Source of the DNA: Hormiphora californensis
Lineage: Eukaryota; Ctenophora; Tentaculata; Cydippida; Pleurobrachiidae
Reading direction: 5' to 3'
Assembly: GCA_020137815.1 (NCBI GenBank)
Contig: CM035355.1
Span: forward strand, 5,785,350 to 5,849,349
Length of the DNA: 64,000 nt
A model generated the notes under the pieces. The model did no database searches. It was not told the DNA's origin and worked only from the letters and a program-made list of their open reading frames with translations. Within the stretch, counting starts at the first letter, position 1. The number at the start of each line of letters is the position of its first letter. The position numbers and the translations under genes are program-made. Of the stretch, positions 31,775 through 42,986 are shown piece by piece.

Positions 31775-33501
31775 TGTGTTGTTTGCTGGGGAAAATAGAC
31801 GGAGTGAGATTGAGAGATACTGGGGAATATGTATATTCCACTGTATCTCTCCATCCTCTCAAATAGAGTGAGATTGAGCGAGATGGGGAGGGCCAGAGGG
31901 GAATAAAGGACACTGCAGTAGTTACTAAAAAGTTGCCTCAGTTGCCTCAAAAAGCACACAACAACACACTATAACAGTACACACAATTACAGAAGCAGTT
32001 TTTGTAATGTTTTCCCCTCTAGAAGGTAAAGCATTACAAGGTGACGAAAGCTCAACTAACATATGACACATTTATGTGTTATATACAACCCGGATATATA
32101 ATGTTTCCTTCTCCTTCTACAAATAACAAGGTTTACACTGCTATTTGACGAATAAAAAAGGCGGAAAAGAGACGTGATATAGTAGGGTCGTATCGCCGTT
32201 TAACTTTGGCCGGACTAACGCGTTTAGTACGTGCAATAAGCAGCCGAGACGTGACAAAACCAAAACCCGGAAAAAAGGTAGCCTACTGTACTGGGTCAAC
32301 TGTAGCTAATTTGTCAATGCAAAACTTGCCACACATCAGACTGCTTCAGGAAAAGGAATATAAATTATATGGCCAATGAGAATTCTAGGTGTCAGGAGTC
32401 ACATACATTGTAGTGAGAGACACATGTCCCATTGCAGCAGTACTGAGGGACATGTCCCACACATACATGTGTCTCGCTAGAAGTCAGGTCTCAGGAACCG
32501 ACCGAATCAGGAAATACTGGTCCCTGATTGGCTGATAACCAGTCACGTGACCTAAATAACGAGTTTTGATTGGTTGTTTACTTGTTTCGGTCGGTTCCTG
32601 CTAGAAGTGTCCTACACATGTCCATTATCCCACACACATTTGTCCAGTTAAAAGTCGCTTCTAGACTCTTCCAAATAGGCCATGACCTAGCGTATAATAC
32701 CATTACTACTATTACTAACAGTAACAGCAAACATTAGGAGACACTTCCAAATTGCCTAGCGTGTAATAGTAACTGAAGCAAAGGACATACGAAGTGCAGT
32801 AGTAGTATAATAATACACCTCCCCACCTTGTTCCTGTCACTACTATTCTCATTAGTATTCCTTTCTTTCTGTCTCTCTCCTTTATTTCTCACTCTTCCCA
32901 GTTTCTCTCTCTCTCCATTTTCTCTCGCTTGTGTTCTCGAGCACAGCCCTCTCATTCCCTCATTTTATTCCTGTCACTTATTCTTCTATGTCACCAACAA
33001 TTCTTTCCCTCTCTATTCTCCCAACTTCGTCTCTCTCTTCTCTTCCTCTCTATTCTCCCAAATTCGTCTCTCCCTCACTGCACTCTCTCCACCTCATCCA
33101 GTTTCCCGTCTCCATGTGAAACCTAAAAGCACACACTGCTAACTAACCCTCCAGTCGCCTAACAAGCGGTGTCCACGCTACGATTCAAACCTACCCCACC
33201 CTAAAACTAGGCACACTAAATATCACCCAAACAAAAAACAGAGAAAACACACAGTCACCTAAACATAAAACACAGAGAAAACACGCACAGCATGTTTCAC
33301 GTTAATTACCTGTTTCACACAAGGCGCGGGATACAACCATGTCACGTACATGTGTGGCCTGTTAGTGTTGGAAGAGAGAGAGGTTTGTGTGTTCGGGATG
33401 TGTGTTACACAGTGCGTGGTTACCATGGCAACTCTTGGTTACACCAGTGGTTACGCACCAATTGTAACCATGACAACACATCCCGGACACTCCCTCCCTC
33501 A
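31775..33501. other. Profilin upstream region and ARL16 3' flank
   Basis: Includes one full hAT-like MITE (32492-32600), a repeated acatgtgtctc/gacacatgt motif near 32400-32480 and a CT-rich tract (32820-33120). A tandem run of similar acaaaaaacagagaaaac sequence lies near 33230-33280. No coding supported. Confidence 0.5.
32492..32600. mobile_element. hAT-like MITE, copy A (109 bp, inverted orientation)
   Basis: Terminal inverted repeats caggaaccgaccga / tcggtcggttcctg. A perfect 8-bp duplication, ctagaagt, is found at 32476-32483 and 32601-32608; seven extra bases (caggtct) lie between the left duplication and the canonical end. 8-bp target duplications are typical of hAT elements. Confidence 0.85.
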
Positions 33502-34111
33502 CTACCGATGCTGTTCCTTGATCCAGTTTACAATAGATTCCCTCGTGGTACCCTTGGTTAGGTCACCCTCCACAACCTACAAAGAGGGAGATGGTTAGAG
33601 ATAACGTGGGAAGGGGGATGGACCTATTTTCATATTGTAAAGATAGGTAAAGTGGGCCGTGGGGAGGGGGATGGTGGGATTAGAGATAAGAAGGAGGAAG
33701 GGGAGATGGAAAATACAAAATAAGAGAAGATGAAATGGACTAGGAAAGAGTAGGTTCAGCTGGCTGAAGATAAAGAAAAGAACATATTACAAGGTACATT
33801 AGGGCACAGGACTAAGAGTTCTAGGAACCCAAATTCCAGGAAATGATAAGAATTTTAGGGGGTTACCATGGTAACCTACCGTTACTGTTGTGGTTGCATG
33901 CTCCAAGATCAAGTCCAGGTCCAGGTACCCCCTAAGTGACGGCAGGAGGGTAAGGGGAGATGACGACTTGTTGAGGACTACCAAGAGGGGAGTTTTAGCT
34001 AGGAGAGGGTTACTGAGTAACTTTAACAGCTCCACTTGTGCCGTACTGACCTGTAACGAAGAGTTACTTGTGGTTACCATGCCGTGGTTACCAGTCGGTT
34101 ACCATGGCAAC
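33419..34111. promoter_or_regulatory. Three RFX X-box motifs in and beside the ARL16-like gene
   Basis: GTTACCATGGCAAC at 33419-33432 and 34098-34111, and GTTACCATGGTAAC at 33862-33875, each fit GTNRCC-N2-RGYAAC. The second and third lie in introns, the first 70 bp past the stop codon. X-boxes recruit RFX factors at ciliary genes. Confidence 0.5.
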
Positions 34112-34686
34112 ATACGTTACCAATACCATAGCAACAAAACAGAATTCCTGATGTCTCACAAGTACCTGTGCAGCATTGGCCGAGTCGATGAGAAAGATGG
34201 CACTTTTACAGTCGTTAAGATAACTTCCCCAGGTCTGTCGTAGCGAACCACTCACCTGAAACAGAGGACCTAGATGGTGGCATGAGAAGGAGAGCGGTAC
34301 AGGGTGTTGGGGTGAAGGATACACATGAACGATGAATTGGTAATGAAATTACCCCTCTGTTATTATTGCTTGTATTATATGCAATAAAAGGGGTGACTTC
34401 GTAACCAAAACGATGAAGAAGTAAACAAGACTAGTATAGCAGAGATTAGCAGACGGTTCTGATCAGAAAAAAAAAAGCGGTGTGGGATTATCATACTAAC
34501 CTCTCTGAGCCGGATACACTTCCTCTTTAACAAAGGTACATCTCTAACCACACTTCCCACTGTGGGAGTTAGTACCGGTAACTCATCCTCTGAATCTTTT
34601 CTAATCAACTCCAGCCCCTCCGTTAGTCTGTTTAGTAGAGTAGACTTCCCCGCACCACTGCACCCCAGCACCAGGCACTCTGTCAT
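33502..34686 (-). CDS. arl16: ARL16-like small GTPase
   Basis: Four exons in phase: 34686-34501, 34255-34166, 34050-33880 and 33576-33502, encoding 173 aa. The P-loop is GCSGAGKS (residues 8-15), followed by LTPTVGSVVRDVPL, where PTVG is the ARL switch I motif. Then come IRLREVSGSLRQTWGSYLNDCKS and AIFLIDSANAAQ, matching ARL16's atypical G3 region. The guanine-specificity motif is LNKSS instead of NKxD, an unusual change in GTPases. There is no N-terminal myristoylation Gly, again as in ARL16. Vertebrate ARL16 acts at Golgi and cilia. The gene has three RFX X-box motifs in or near it. Assignment rests on motif order; nucleotide binding is uncertain. Confidence 0.8.
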
Positions 34687-34972
34687 GTTTTCAGCTATGA
34701 ATAATTAGGGGGTGGTTAGTGGTAGGAATGATATAGGTTTTGGGACAGGAGGATACAGGGAGGTGTAAATTTATTGAAATACTGAGTTTCTAAAAGTCTT
34801 TTTGAACTGACATAATATAACACAAGTCAAGATGAGGGCAAAAAAACGAATGTGAAATATCCTTATTTGATATTGGCAACCCTGGCAACCAATATTGGTA
34901 ACCCTGGTAACCAACCAGCTATCACATAACAACCTGTACACTGTGCCCAAGATATTGTCCCATATATTCATA

Positions 34973-37900
34973 TCACGTTAAAGAGTTCAGTAGTTCAGCG
35001 TATGCTCCTTCATCAAGGAACACAGTCCCATCCCCATCCTCCATATCTCCCTTCCTCTTCTTCTCACCGCCCCCAGCTCCACTCCTCTTCTCAGGCACCC
35101 TGTCACGTGATCTCTTATCCGAATCCCGCTCCCTGCTTCTACTCCTTCTCCTCCCTTTTCTTCTGTCATCATCATCGTGCCGCTTCTCCCCTCGTCTTTC
35201 AGAACTCCTCTCGCTTCTATCACTATCTTTCCTTCCGTTCCTCTCACTCTTCACTTCCCTTCTCTCGCTCCTGGAAGAGCTATCGCCCCTACTTGACCTA
35301 TCCTTGGAACTCTCCCTCACCATCTTCCTAACATCCTCCTTTACAGGGCTGCTCCGAACCACCCTGTCAGGTGTGGCGTGCCTCTTGTAATCCTGTTCAA
35401 CCCCCGGTGGAGGAGGTGTTCTCTGTTTGGGGGTCTTCACGGGTGATACACCAGGAGGCAGGGGTGGTCCGTAACTATACGCTTCAGACGTCTCAACTGG
35501 TGCTACACCAGGTGGAGCCAGAGTGGTAGGGAGGGGTGGTCCGAATGGGGCAGCACAACTAATAGGCGGTCCTAGTGGTATGGCAGTACTAATAGGTGGT
35601 CCTAGTGGGATAGCAGTACTAATAGGTGGACCCAGTGGGACAGTGGAGGGAGGGAAGGGGGGTCCGGGAGGGAAGATGTTGAGGGCAGATGGGAAGAGAG
35701 GTGGAGCGGTGTGATGAGCTGATACCACACCAGGTAGAGATGCTGCTGCTGCTGGCATCATTGGGGGTAGTGGAGGTCCTATAACCGGTTGGGGTTGAGG
35801 ATTGGGTACAGTGATAGTTATAGGAAGGGGTGGGTAGTATTGGTCCTGATGGGACGAATAGGAAGCATCCCGTTTGGAGTCACTGTAACCTCCACGGTGG
35901 TGGTCGTGATGGTGATCATGATGATGATGGCGGTCCTCTCGCCTCCTATCATCTTCCCTCCGTCTATCATACTGATGCGATACAGATCGATCAGAACTCC
36001 TCGATCTATCTCCTACACGTCTCGTTTCCTCCCTTCTCCTATCTTCATCTCTTTTTCTCTCCTCCTCCCTACGTCTGTCATCATCACGTCGTCTTTCCTC
36101 ATCGCGTCTTTTGTCGTCCTCTCTTCGCCGAGCTTCATCTCGTTTCAGTCTATCATCTTCCCTCCTTCTTTCGTCTTCCCTCCTTCTATCTTCCTCTCTT
36201 CTCTTATCGTCCTCCTTTCGACGATAATCGTCATCCCGTCTCCTATCTTCATCCCTTCCTCTACTATCATACGATCTCCTACTATCATCATATCTCCGTT
36301 TCTCATCCTCTCTCCTCCTCTCTTCCACCCTTTTCTCGTCCTCCTCAGCTCTCTTTTCCTGTAACTTCCTTCTCAAATCCTCACCACCACTATTCTCACT
36401 ACTCTCCCCCTTCTTCTCACTACTCCCACTGGCCCTCTCCGGTCTAGCAGGTCTGGGTGGGACAGCGTCCTTCCGTTTCAGACTGAGCCTCCCGTTTGAG
36501 AATACCGTTATGTAATCATCGTCTGGCATCATCTTCTGCTCCTCTGGATAACCCTTCTTGTAAATCTGGGGGAGGGATAATGGATATAAGTGCCCTTTTA
36601 GATTCCTACTTTGAACTTTTAGCTGCCGGAGCCTGCGAGGCACGCTAAGCTGTAACTACTGAAGCGAGCCTGCGAGCTCTGTAGTTTGTACTTTTCCGGC
36701 CTAAGCCTGCGGAGGGCCTAAACGTGAAAGAATCTTTAAACATCCTATTGTTGTGCTAACTCAGAGCATGTTAAAGCCAGTCATCTAATTTTATTAAGAT
36801 GATTTTTCGGAAACAACTGAGTCAACTAGATAAAGGATTGAGCATCGTGAGGAGAGAGAGCGAGAGAGAGAGGGAGAGAGAGAGAATGAGAGCGAGAAGA
36901 CGAGAGAGAGATAGAGAAGGAGTAAAAGACTGCGAGCGAGGAGGAGAAGGAGAGATAAGAGATGGAGGAAAGAGAGAAAGAGCGGAAGAGGTGGAGAAAG
37001 AGGAGAGAAAGAGAGAAAGAGAATGTGTGTGAGAGGAAGATAGGGAAAGAGAGAATCGAAGGCAGAGAGGGAAAGCAGATGCAGGATGCTCATTGGGGTG
37101 GTGCCATCACGTGACGATCACGTGACCTATAGTTGCAGAGGGGAAGAAAAGATAAGGGCTAGGGCGTGTGTGACGATCACGTGACCTAGAAGAGTTGCAA
37201 CATGTCGCAGAGGGAAAGAAAAGATAAGCGTGTGCTGTTGCGTGTGCAGTAGTTAGGGCGTGTGTACTGTGTAGTGACGTAATGTTCACAGTGTGTGCGT
37301 GTGACTAGAAAGTGATTAATTTTTCACATACCACTGCAGCGGTATTTTACTTTATAATTACTAGTGTTTTTGCAGTGGTCTAAAATTTCACAGTACACTT
37401 TAACCACCGGAAACGGTGTACTGTGAAAACTTAGATAACCGGTTAAAATTGTCTAATGGATATTAGTGCCCTTTCTTGTAAATTCTGGGGGGGGGGGGGG
37501 GGAGATATTAGAAAATAGACTGGGAAGTGGAAGGATACCCGCAGGATAATTATCAATTAAAGATCATTTTAGGAACAAGATGAATTTCTACCCTTCCTTA
37601 CCTCATCAAAAAGGATTTGTGTCTTAAGGATCTCAACTCGAGTCACATTGTTGGACAATTCATGGCTCATAGAGGTTGTGAGGTTTTGCAGCATCTTCCG
37701 AACACAATCCATCGCCAGATCACATTTTATATCCGAGTCCATCGTAAACTGGGGTGGGGGAGATAGACACTTAGTTACTTGTTCCAGGTAGGGGGGTAAC
37801 TAGGTAAAAAGCAGGTTTTAGACCCCACAAATTTGGCCTTCTACTGATGATAATGTTGTTTGAGATGGGCAGTTTTTTTTAAACCGCAGGGGGATTACAT

Positions 37901-40130
37901 ATTTCAACTTACAGTTGGTTTCCTTGGCCACGTGGATGATCTCCCTCCACCCCTTTTATACCCACCTCTAGCTCCACCTCTTCCTCCTCTAGTTCCTTGC
38001 GAGGTAGGGGCCACCTGTATACCCCTATAAGTAGGGGCATATCTCCCACCGTTAGGATCAATACCCCCAGGATAAAGGGGGTTATGTGGAGGAGGGTCGG
38101 TACCGGGGTAACCTCGAATTGGTGCTGCTGGTGTTGGTCGAGATCTGACGTAAGGTTCTGGTGGTATACCGTGTGCAGCAGGGGCTGGATATTCTTTGTG
38201 GTAGGCAGGTGCCTGGGGAGAGGAAGGGAATCAAGATAGGCAATGTTCACAATTTTTCTCAAAATAAATATTGAGAATAATATTTTCGGGGTGGAAAGTT
38301 TCTACTAAATGCACAACTTAGGGTGTCTCATGACCACATGGCTATGAGAGACACGTGACACACATACACGGGGACGGTCCTCTCCGCAGTGTGTGCGATA
38401 TTACATTCAGTGCCTGACAAGGGATCCTTACCGGATTGGTAGTGACGGGTGGGGCACGTAGACCCTGACGGCGGAAGTTCTCGAGATCTGTTTAGGGCAG
38501 GGACCAGTTTATTCATCTGGTCAGGGAACATCTGCTGGTCAATCTCATCACTCCGGCCCATCAACCGCTCGTACACCAGGCGCTGTTGCTGGTGGGTGAG
38601 TGAGGGGGTGTTAGTTGTGAGAAGATGAATATCATATATCCCCGATTGGATAACCAACTATAAAAGTACATGTTTCAATACCCAGTGAACCCCTGAGCCC
38701 ACCCCTGAGTCAGGTATTTTTATCTGTGAGTGAGGAACCTTTGTGCTGTTGCACCGCCCCCGCGCCCCCGGGGCACGGGATTTTATAAAATAAAAAATAA
38801 TAGTATGAAAAATACAAAGGAACCTAACTATACTAACTTACCGGTGTAAGGACCTGTTGTTCCACGGGGAATACATCACTTGCAATACTCTCACATCTCT
38901 GGGTGTATTCGGCCTTTCCAACATCCCGTAGCATTCAGGGCTTCCTCCTTCTAGAGCCTGCATCCCATCTCCGAAACACCTGAATTGATCATAAAACTTA
39001 GTTCTAACCTTTTCGATGAAAAATAACATGATCTACCAAGCAGACTACTTATTTGAAGCAGTACCCTGTATAAAAAGGAAGAGCCTTCCTTCGTGTTACA
39101 CTTACATTTAGTCTGTGTCGACAGGAGCAGAGATGTTGCTGCTTGTTACCCTCATTAAACGGCTCATCGCAGAGAATACAGAAGAATAGACCGGGGCCCT
39201 TAATTTCAACCTCGGTTATCCCAATCAGGAGAACTTCCGGGGGGATCTGACGCATCTGGGGAGGGGGAGTCTGTAGTGGTTTAGAGGGTGGGACATCTGG
39301 GGAGGGGAGTCTGTAGTGGTTGAGTAAGGGAAGGAAGAGGGCTAAGCGAATAGCACGGCACGTACTATCAGAGTGTGTAAGTGGAACTGTTAGTTTTACT
39401 CTCCACCCTCAACAAGTCTGTAGCAGTTTAACAAATGAAGGAGGTGCAAATTAGGGAACTACTCATAACATATTTTCACCATTACTCGTTCTACACACCT
39501 ACCTTAGCAGTAGGTTTACCAGAGGGTCTCTGGAGATCAACTGGGATCTCAACATCGTGATCCAGCACCCCAACCTCCTTCACAAAGGCTGGTTTGTTGA
39601 AATCGAAATCTGGGTATGACGCCGTGAATGCATCTGAGCGATAAGAAGAGTAGAGTTAGAGGGGCCAGATATTTAGGAATTGAAGGAATACCTGGTAACA
39701 TTCTAAATCTATGTAGGCCATCCACGCGGCCAATATAACGGAGCACCACTGACAAAAAAGTAACTTACTGGCTATTTTCTGGTGTTTGACTCCAGATATG
39801 TGGCTCTTCCAGATCAGAAGAGTGTTTACACAGACATGACAGCAGTTACAGAAATAGCTTGCAACCTGGGGGAGGCAGAGTTGGTTAAAAACAAATCACT
39901 CCGACTCTTCCTAGCTCCTACTTCAAGTTCGATCAGATAGGACAGAGTATTCAAGGCTGGCATACACCTTATAAAACACTGTTAATTTAGTAAATTACCG
40001 GGCAACTGCGAAGCCGTATCCCGTACGCTATCTCATGATCTCTGCTCTCTAGATGCTCCTTGAACGGCCTCAGAGAATCATAATTCAGGTGACAGACGGT
40101 ACAATTAAAACTTGCCTTTCCATCCGCCAT
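34973..40130 (-). CDS. Zinc-finger nuclear protein A (three U1-type C2H2 fingers, RD/RE-rich C-terminus)
   Basis: Exons: 40130-39999, 39865-39769, 39633-39503, 39255-39106, 38979-38842, 38588-38432, 38212-37913, 37748-37602 and 36565-34973. Fingers: FNCTVCHLNYDSLRPFKEHL, YFCNCCHVCVNTLLIWKSHI and FFCILCDEPFNEGNKQQHL, each with the spacing of U1/matrin-type fingers that often bind RNA. Then come a Pro/Gly/Tyr-rich exon with RGG repeats, a helical exon, and a 531-codon exon of RRREDDRRRED repeats, His runs, Pro-rich repeats (PLGPPISTAI) and an RS/KR tail. Two problems: an in-frame TGA at 38935-38937 in exon 5, although its phase fits on both sides, and a one-base phase mismatch at exon 6/7. That mismatch disappears if exon 7 starts at a downstream AG, about 20 bases in. 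It is the paralogue of the gene at 47268-50837. Confidence 0.75.
36566..37601. other. Last intron of zinc-finger gene A
   Basis: GA-rich microsatellite-like tract at 36850-37070, a repeated tgacgatcacgtgacctag block (about 37113 and 37171), a foldback-like cagtgg/ccactg segment at 37330-37440, and a run of 13 G at 37490-37502. Confidence 0.6.
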
Positions 40131-40598
40131 TTACCTGTACAGAACCTGAATTAGTTCGTGAACTGGATCTGGTCTAGTGAGTGACATGAAGGGATCCAAT
40201 TAGCTGTGGCATGAAGGGATCCAATTAGTTGTGACAATGGGGAGGGAACCAATTAGCTGCAATAATGGAGAGGGATCCACCTAATTAGCTGTGATAGGGG
40301 GATCCACCCAATTAGTTGTGATAATGGAGAGGGATCCACCCAATTAGCTAATTGATAAAGGGGAGATGATCGCGCGGGGTAGAGGGTTAGCTCGTGCTTA
40401 CAACGTGTGCTTTGTTTACCTCAGTATGCGCGCGCTTTACACAATAATTTGGAACACCCCCAAGAAATTGCCACTGGCTGAATACAACACACATTTCAGT
40501 ACACAACTTCAACGCTAGGAGTGTTCAATGTACACTGGGAAGAAAATATAATTGAAACACAAAAAATGAACTGTGGTTGAGTCCAGTTTGGAGGGTTG
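40131..40598. repeat. Upstream region of zinc-finger gene A with degenerate minisatellite
   Basis: 40190-40350 holds five to six imperfect copies of ggatccaattagctgtgata with variable ends, 60-220 bp upstream of the ATG on the minus strand. A CG-containing block (gatcgcgcggggtagag) follows. Confidence 0.7.
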
Positions 40599-41193
40599 CT
40601 AGTTGAAGAATCCGTTGTCACGACCTGCAAGAGGGAAGGAAGGGTGTTACAAAGTGTGAGAGAGTTTGGCAGGTAAAATTGTCCGCTGGAGGAGGAGTCT
40701 TGTTGGAAGCCCGAACGGAAGATATGACGTCGATAGAGGCAAGAATGAAATTTGGCAAGGAAATATGTGGCAAAGAGAATTGTAGTTTACAATTGTAACT
40801 TATCGATGGTTTTTGAGATGATCGGAAAAAACAAAATGAGGGTTTGACACAATGCAGTGGTTCAACACTGTATTGTGCATTTCTCTCTCATTCAAGGGCG
40901 GCCAATATCGTCCGAATCCACCGTAATTCTCTCTTTCTCCCTCTTAATGGCGCGATTAATTTATCAACCGAATACACCGTACTACATTTTATTATGGTTT
41001 CCTGATTTCTGAATACTAAATAGAGCAACCTAACTGTCTGCAAATCAGTTACCCCCAAATTTGGAAAGTTTTTGTTGCAAACTGCAACTGACAGTTTTGA
41101 TCTACCCGCATAACTCTACCTCCCACTATAATCTCTCACCCCCTAGTTTGTTAACTTACTTTTAAATGGTTGCTCCTTGATCAGATACGACAT
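40599..41193 (-). CDS. Possible micropeptide gene or 3' end of an unseen gene
   Basis: Two short exons with strong splice sites: 41193-41160 (acceptor ccccag at 41201-41203, donor AAAA|gtaagt) and 40624-40599 (acceptor cttgcag). Joined, they read MSYLIKEQPFKSRDNGFFN and stop. The frame stays open upstream of the ATG to the acceptor (LA), so earlier exons may exist, but I found none before the inverted repeat at 41925. I do not recognise the peptide. Confidence 0.3.
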
Positions 41194-41924
41194 AGCTAAA
41201 CTGGGGGAGAAAAGGAGACGTGTTAGGAACATGTTAGTGGGGGATGTTAGTCAGATGTTTAGTAGAATTGGGAACACGTCATTTTGAGATCAATAACTTT
41301 GAAACAGTCTGAAAATCAAACTGTGGTAATAATAATGGATTAGAAAATCAATAACACAAATACATTTTACAATTATTCTCCTCTCTTCTTCTCTTTCGTA
41401 CGTCTCTCTTCAACTCTCTCTCGCATATCTTTCATTGTCTCTCTTGATCTCTTAGAGATCATCTCTATAACTGGCTATATCTCTGTAACTCATATATATT
41501 GCGTACTCTCATAATATTGGAACTTGTATTGTTAAAAAGCAACTGAATAGTCGAGCCTAATAATAATTTGAAACTGAAAAAAAACTGATAGCATATGGAT
41601 GTGAAACAATAAAAATTTTGACCTTTAAAACTTGCACTCGTTTTAAAAATATTGTCAACATTTCTCAGTATGGAGGTTTTTGTTGAGGAAGTTTCTAAAT
41701 CTGTCTAACAGTTTTTGTAGTATCTGAGAAGAGCTTTTTGTTCAACTAAAGCAAGTCTCTGAATACACTGTTCTCACGATGTTTTGTAAACTTGGCGAAC
41801 AGGAAATACAATTGGATTTTAAATCGTGTAAATACAGAGCTAACAAGAATACAAAGCTCCGTTAGCCAACTGCCAGGGGCAACCATAATTGTACATCAGT
41901 AACTAGGGGCAACCATTGTACATC

Positions 41925-42719
41925 ATAGTAGAGTCGATAACTACATCGACCTCTCCCAATTGTTCCAGTTTTTGTCACATCTGTTTGGAGCCTCGACACG
42001 ACCTCTAAACAGGTGTTACTTTTTCACAAACTGTTTTCATCTTTGTGTAATCAGCAGTTGAAATGTTGTTGATCATAACAAAAACCGAACTATTTTTTTT
42101 CAACTTGGGGTAAAACCATGGGTGTCAAAAGTTAGCTCTAGGTCCCCTGAGTAACCATCCGGAGACTCTAAGAGATATTTCAAGCCGTTCTCCCGTAATC
42201 ATTAATCCCGGTAGAGCACATATTTGAGTATGGACGTACGTGCAATTGCCTACAACCTCAACTTTAATGTATAACGTTAATGTGCGTCTCTCTCTTTTCT
42301 CCCCCTTGAGAAAGAGTTATCTCGCGCGGCGCAACCGCACGTGCGGTTTTTCCAGAGAGAGTGAGAGACATACAATAACATGTAAACAGCCTGCCAGCGC
42401 TCACGTACGTCCGCATTGTATTTTTTTCTCCACCGGGATTAATGATTACGGGAGAACGGCTTGAAATATCTCTTAGAGTCTCCGGATGGTTACTCAGGGG
42501 ACCTAGAGCTAACTTTTGACACCCATGGTTTTACCCCAAGTTGAAAAAAAATAGTTCGGTTTTTGTTATGATCAACAACATTTCAACTGCTGATTACACA
42601 AAGATGAAAACAGTTTGTGAAAAAGTAACACCTGTTTAGAGGTCGTGTCGAGGCTCCAAACAGATGTGACAAAAACTGGAACAATTGGGAGAGGTCGATG
42701 TAGTTATCGACTCTACTAT
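41925..42719. repeat. Long inverted repeat, 288-bp arms with no mismatch seen
   Basis: Left arm 41925-42212 and right arm 42432-42719 appear identical when reverse-complemented, separated by 219 bp. The arms start atagtagagtcgataactac and end taatcccggt. Both arms border copies of the cagttaccaggggcaacc minisatellite. The element lies 270 bp past the SLBP stop codon on the SLBP coding strand, so a read-through SLBP transcript would fold into about 288 bp of dsRNA. Confidence 0.95.
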
Positions 42720-42964
42720 CAGTTACCAGGGGCAACCATTGTACATCAGTTACCAGGGGCAACCATTGTACATCAGTTACCAGGGGCAACCATTGTACAT
42801 CAGTTACCAGGGGCAACCATTTGAAATGGTCCATTTCAAAGCAGTTTCCAGGGGCAACTATTGTCAATTGTATATACCATTTATCAACTTCCAGGGGTAA
42901 CTATCGCATTGTAGTCGCCAGGGGCAACCAATATAGTCAACTGCCAGGGGCAACCATTATAAAT
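42720..42964. repeat. ~27-bp minisatellite (cagttaccaggggcaaccat)
   Basis: Four nearly perfect units of cagttaccaggggcaaccat plus tgtacat at 42720-42826, then degenerate units to 42964. Two related units lie outside the other arm of the inverted repeat at 41870-41924. Confidence 0.9.
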
Positions 42965-42986
42965 CAGCTGACAACCTCTCCTATCA

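Noticed and set aside
35002-36447. Plus-strand frames opposite zinc-finger gene A
   Set aside because: Antisense shadows of RD/RE-rich coding sequence; no splice or start context, low complexity.
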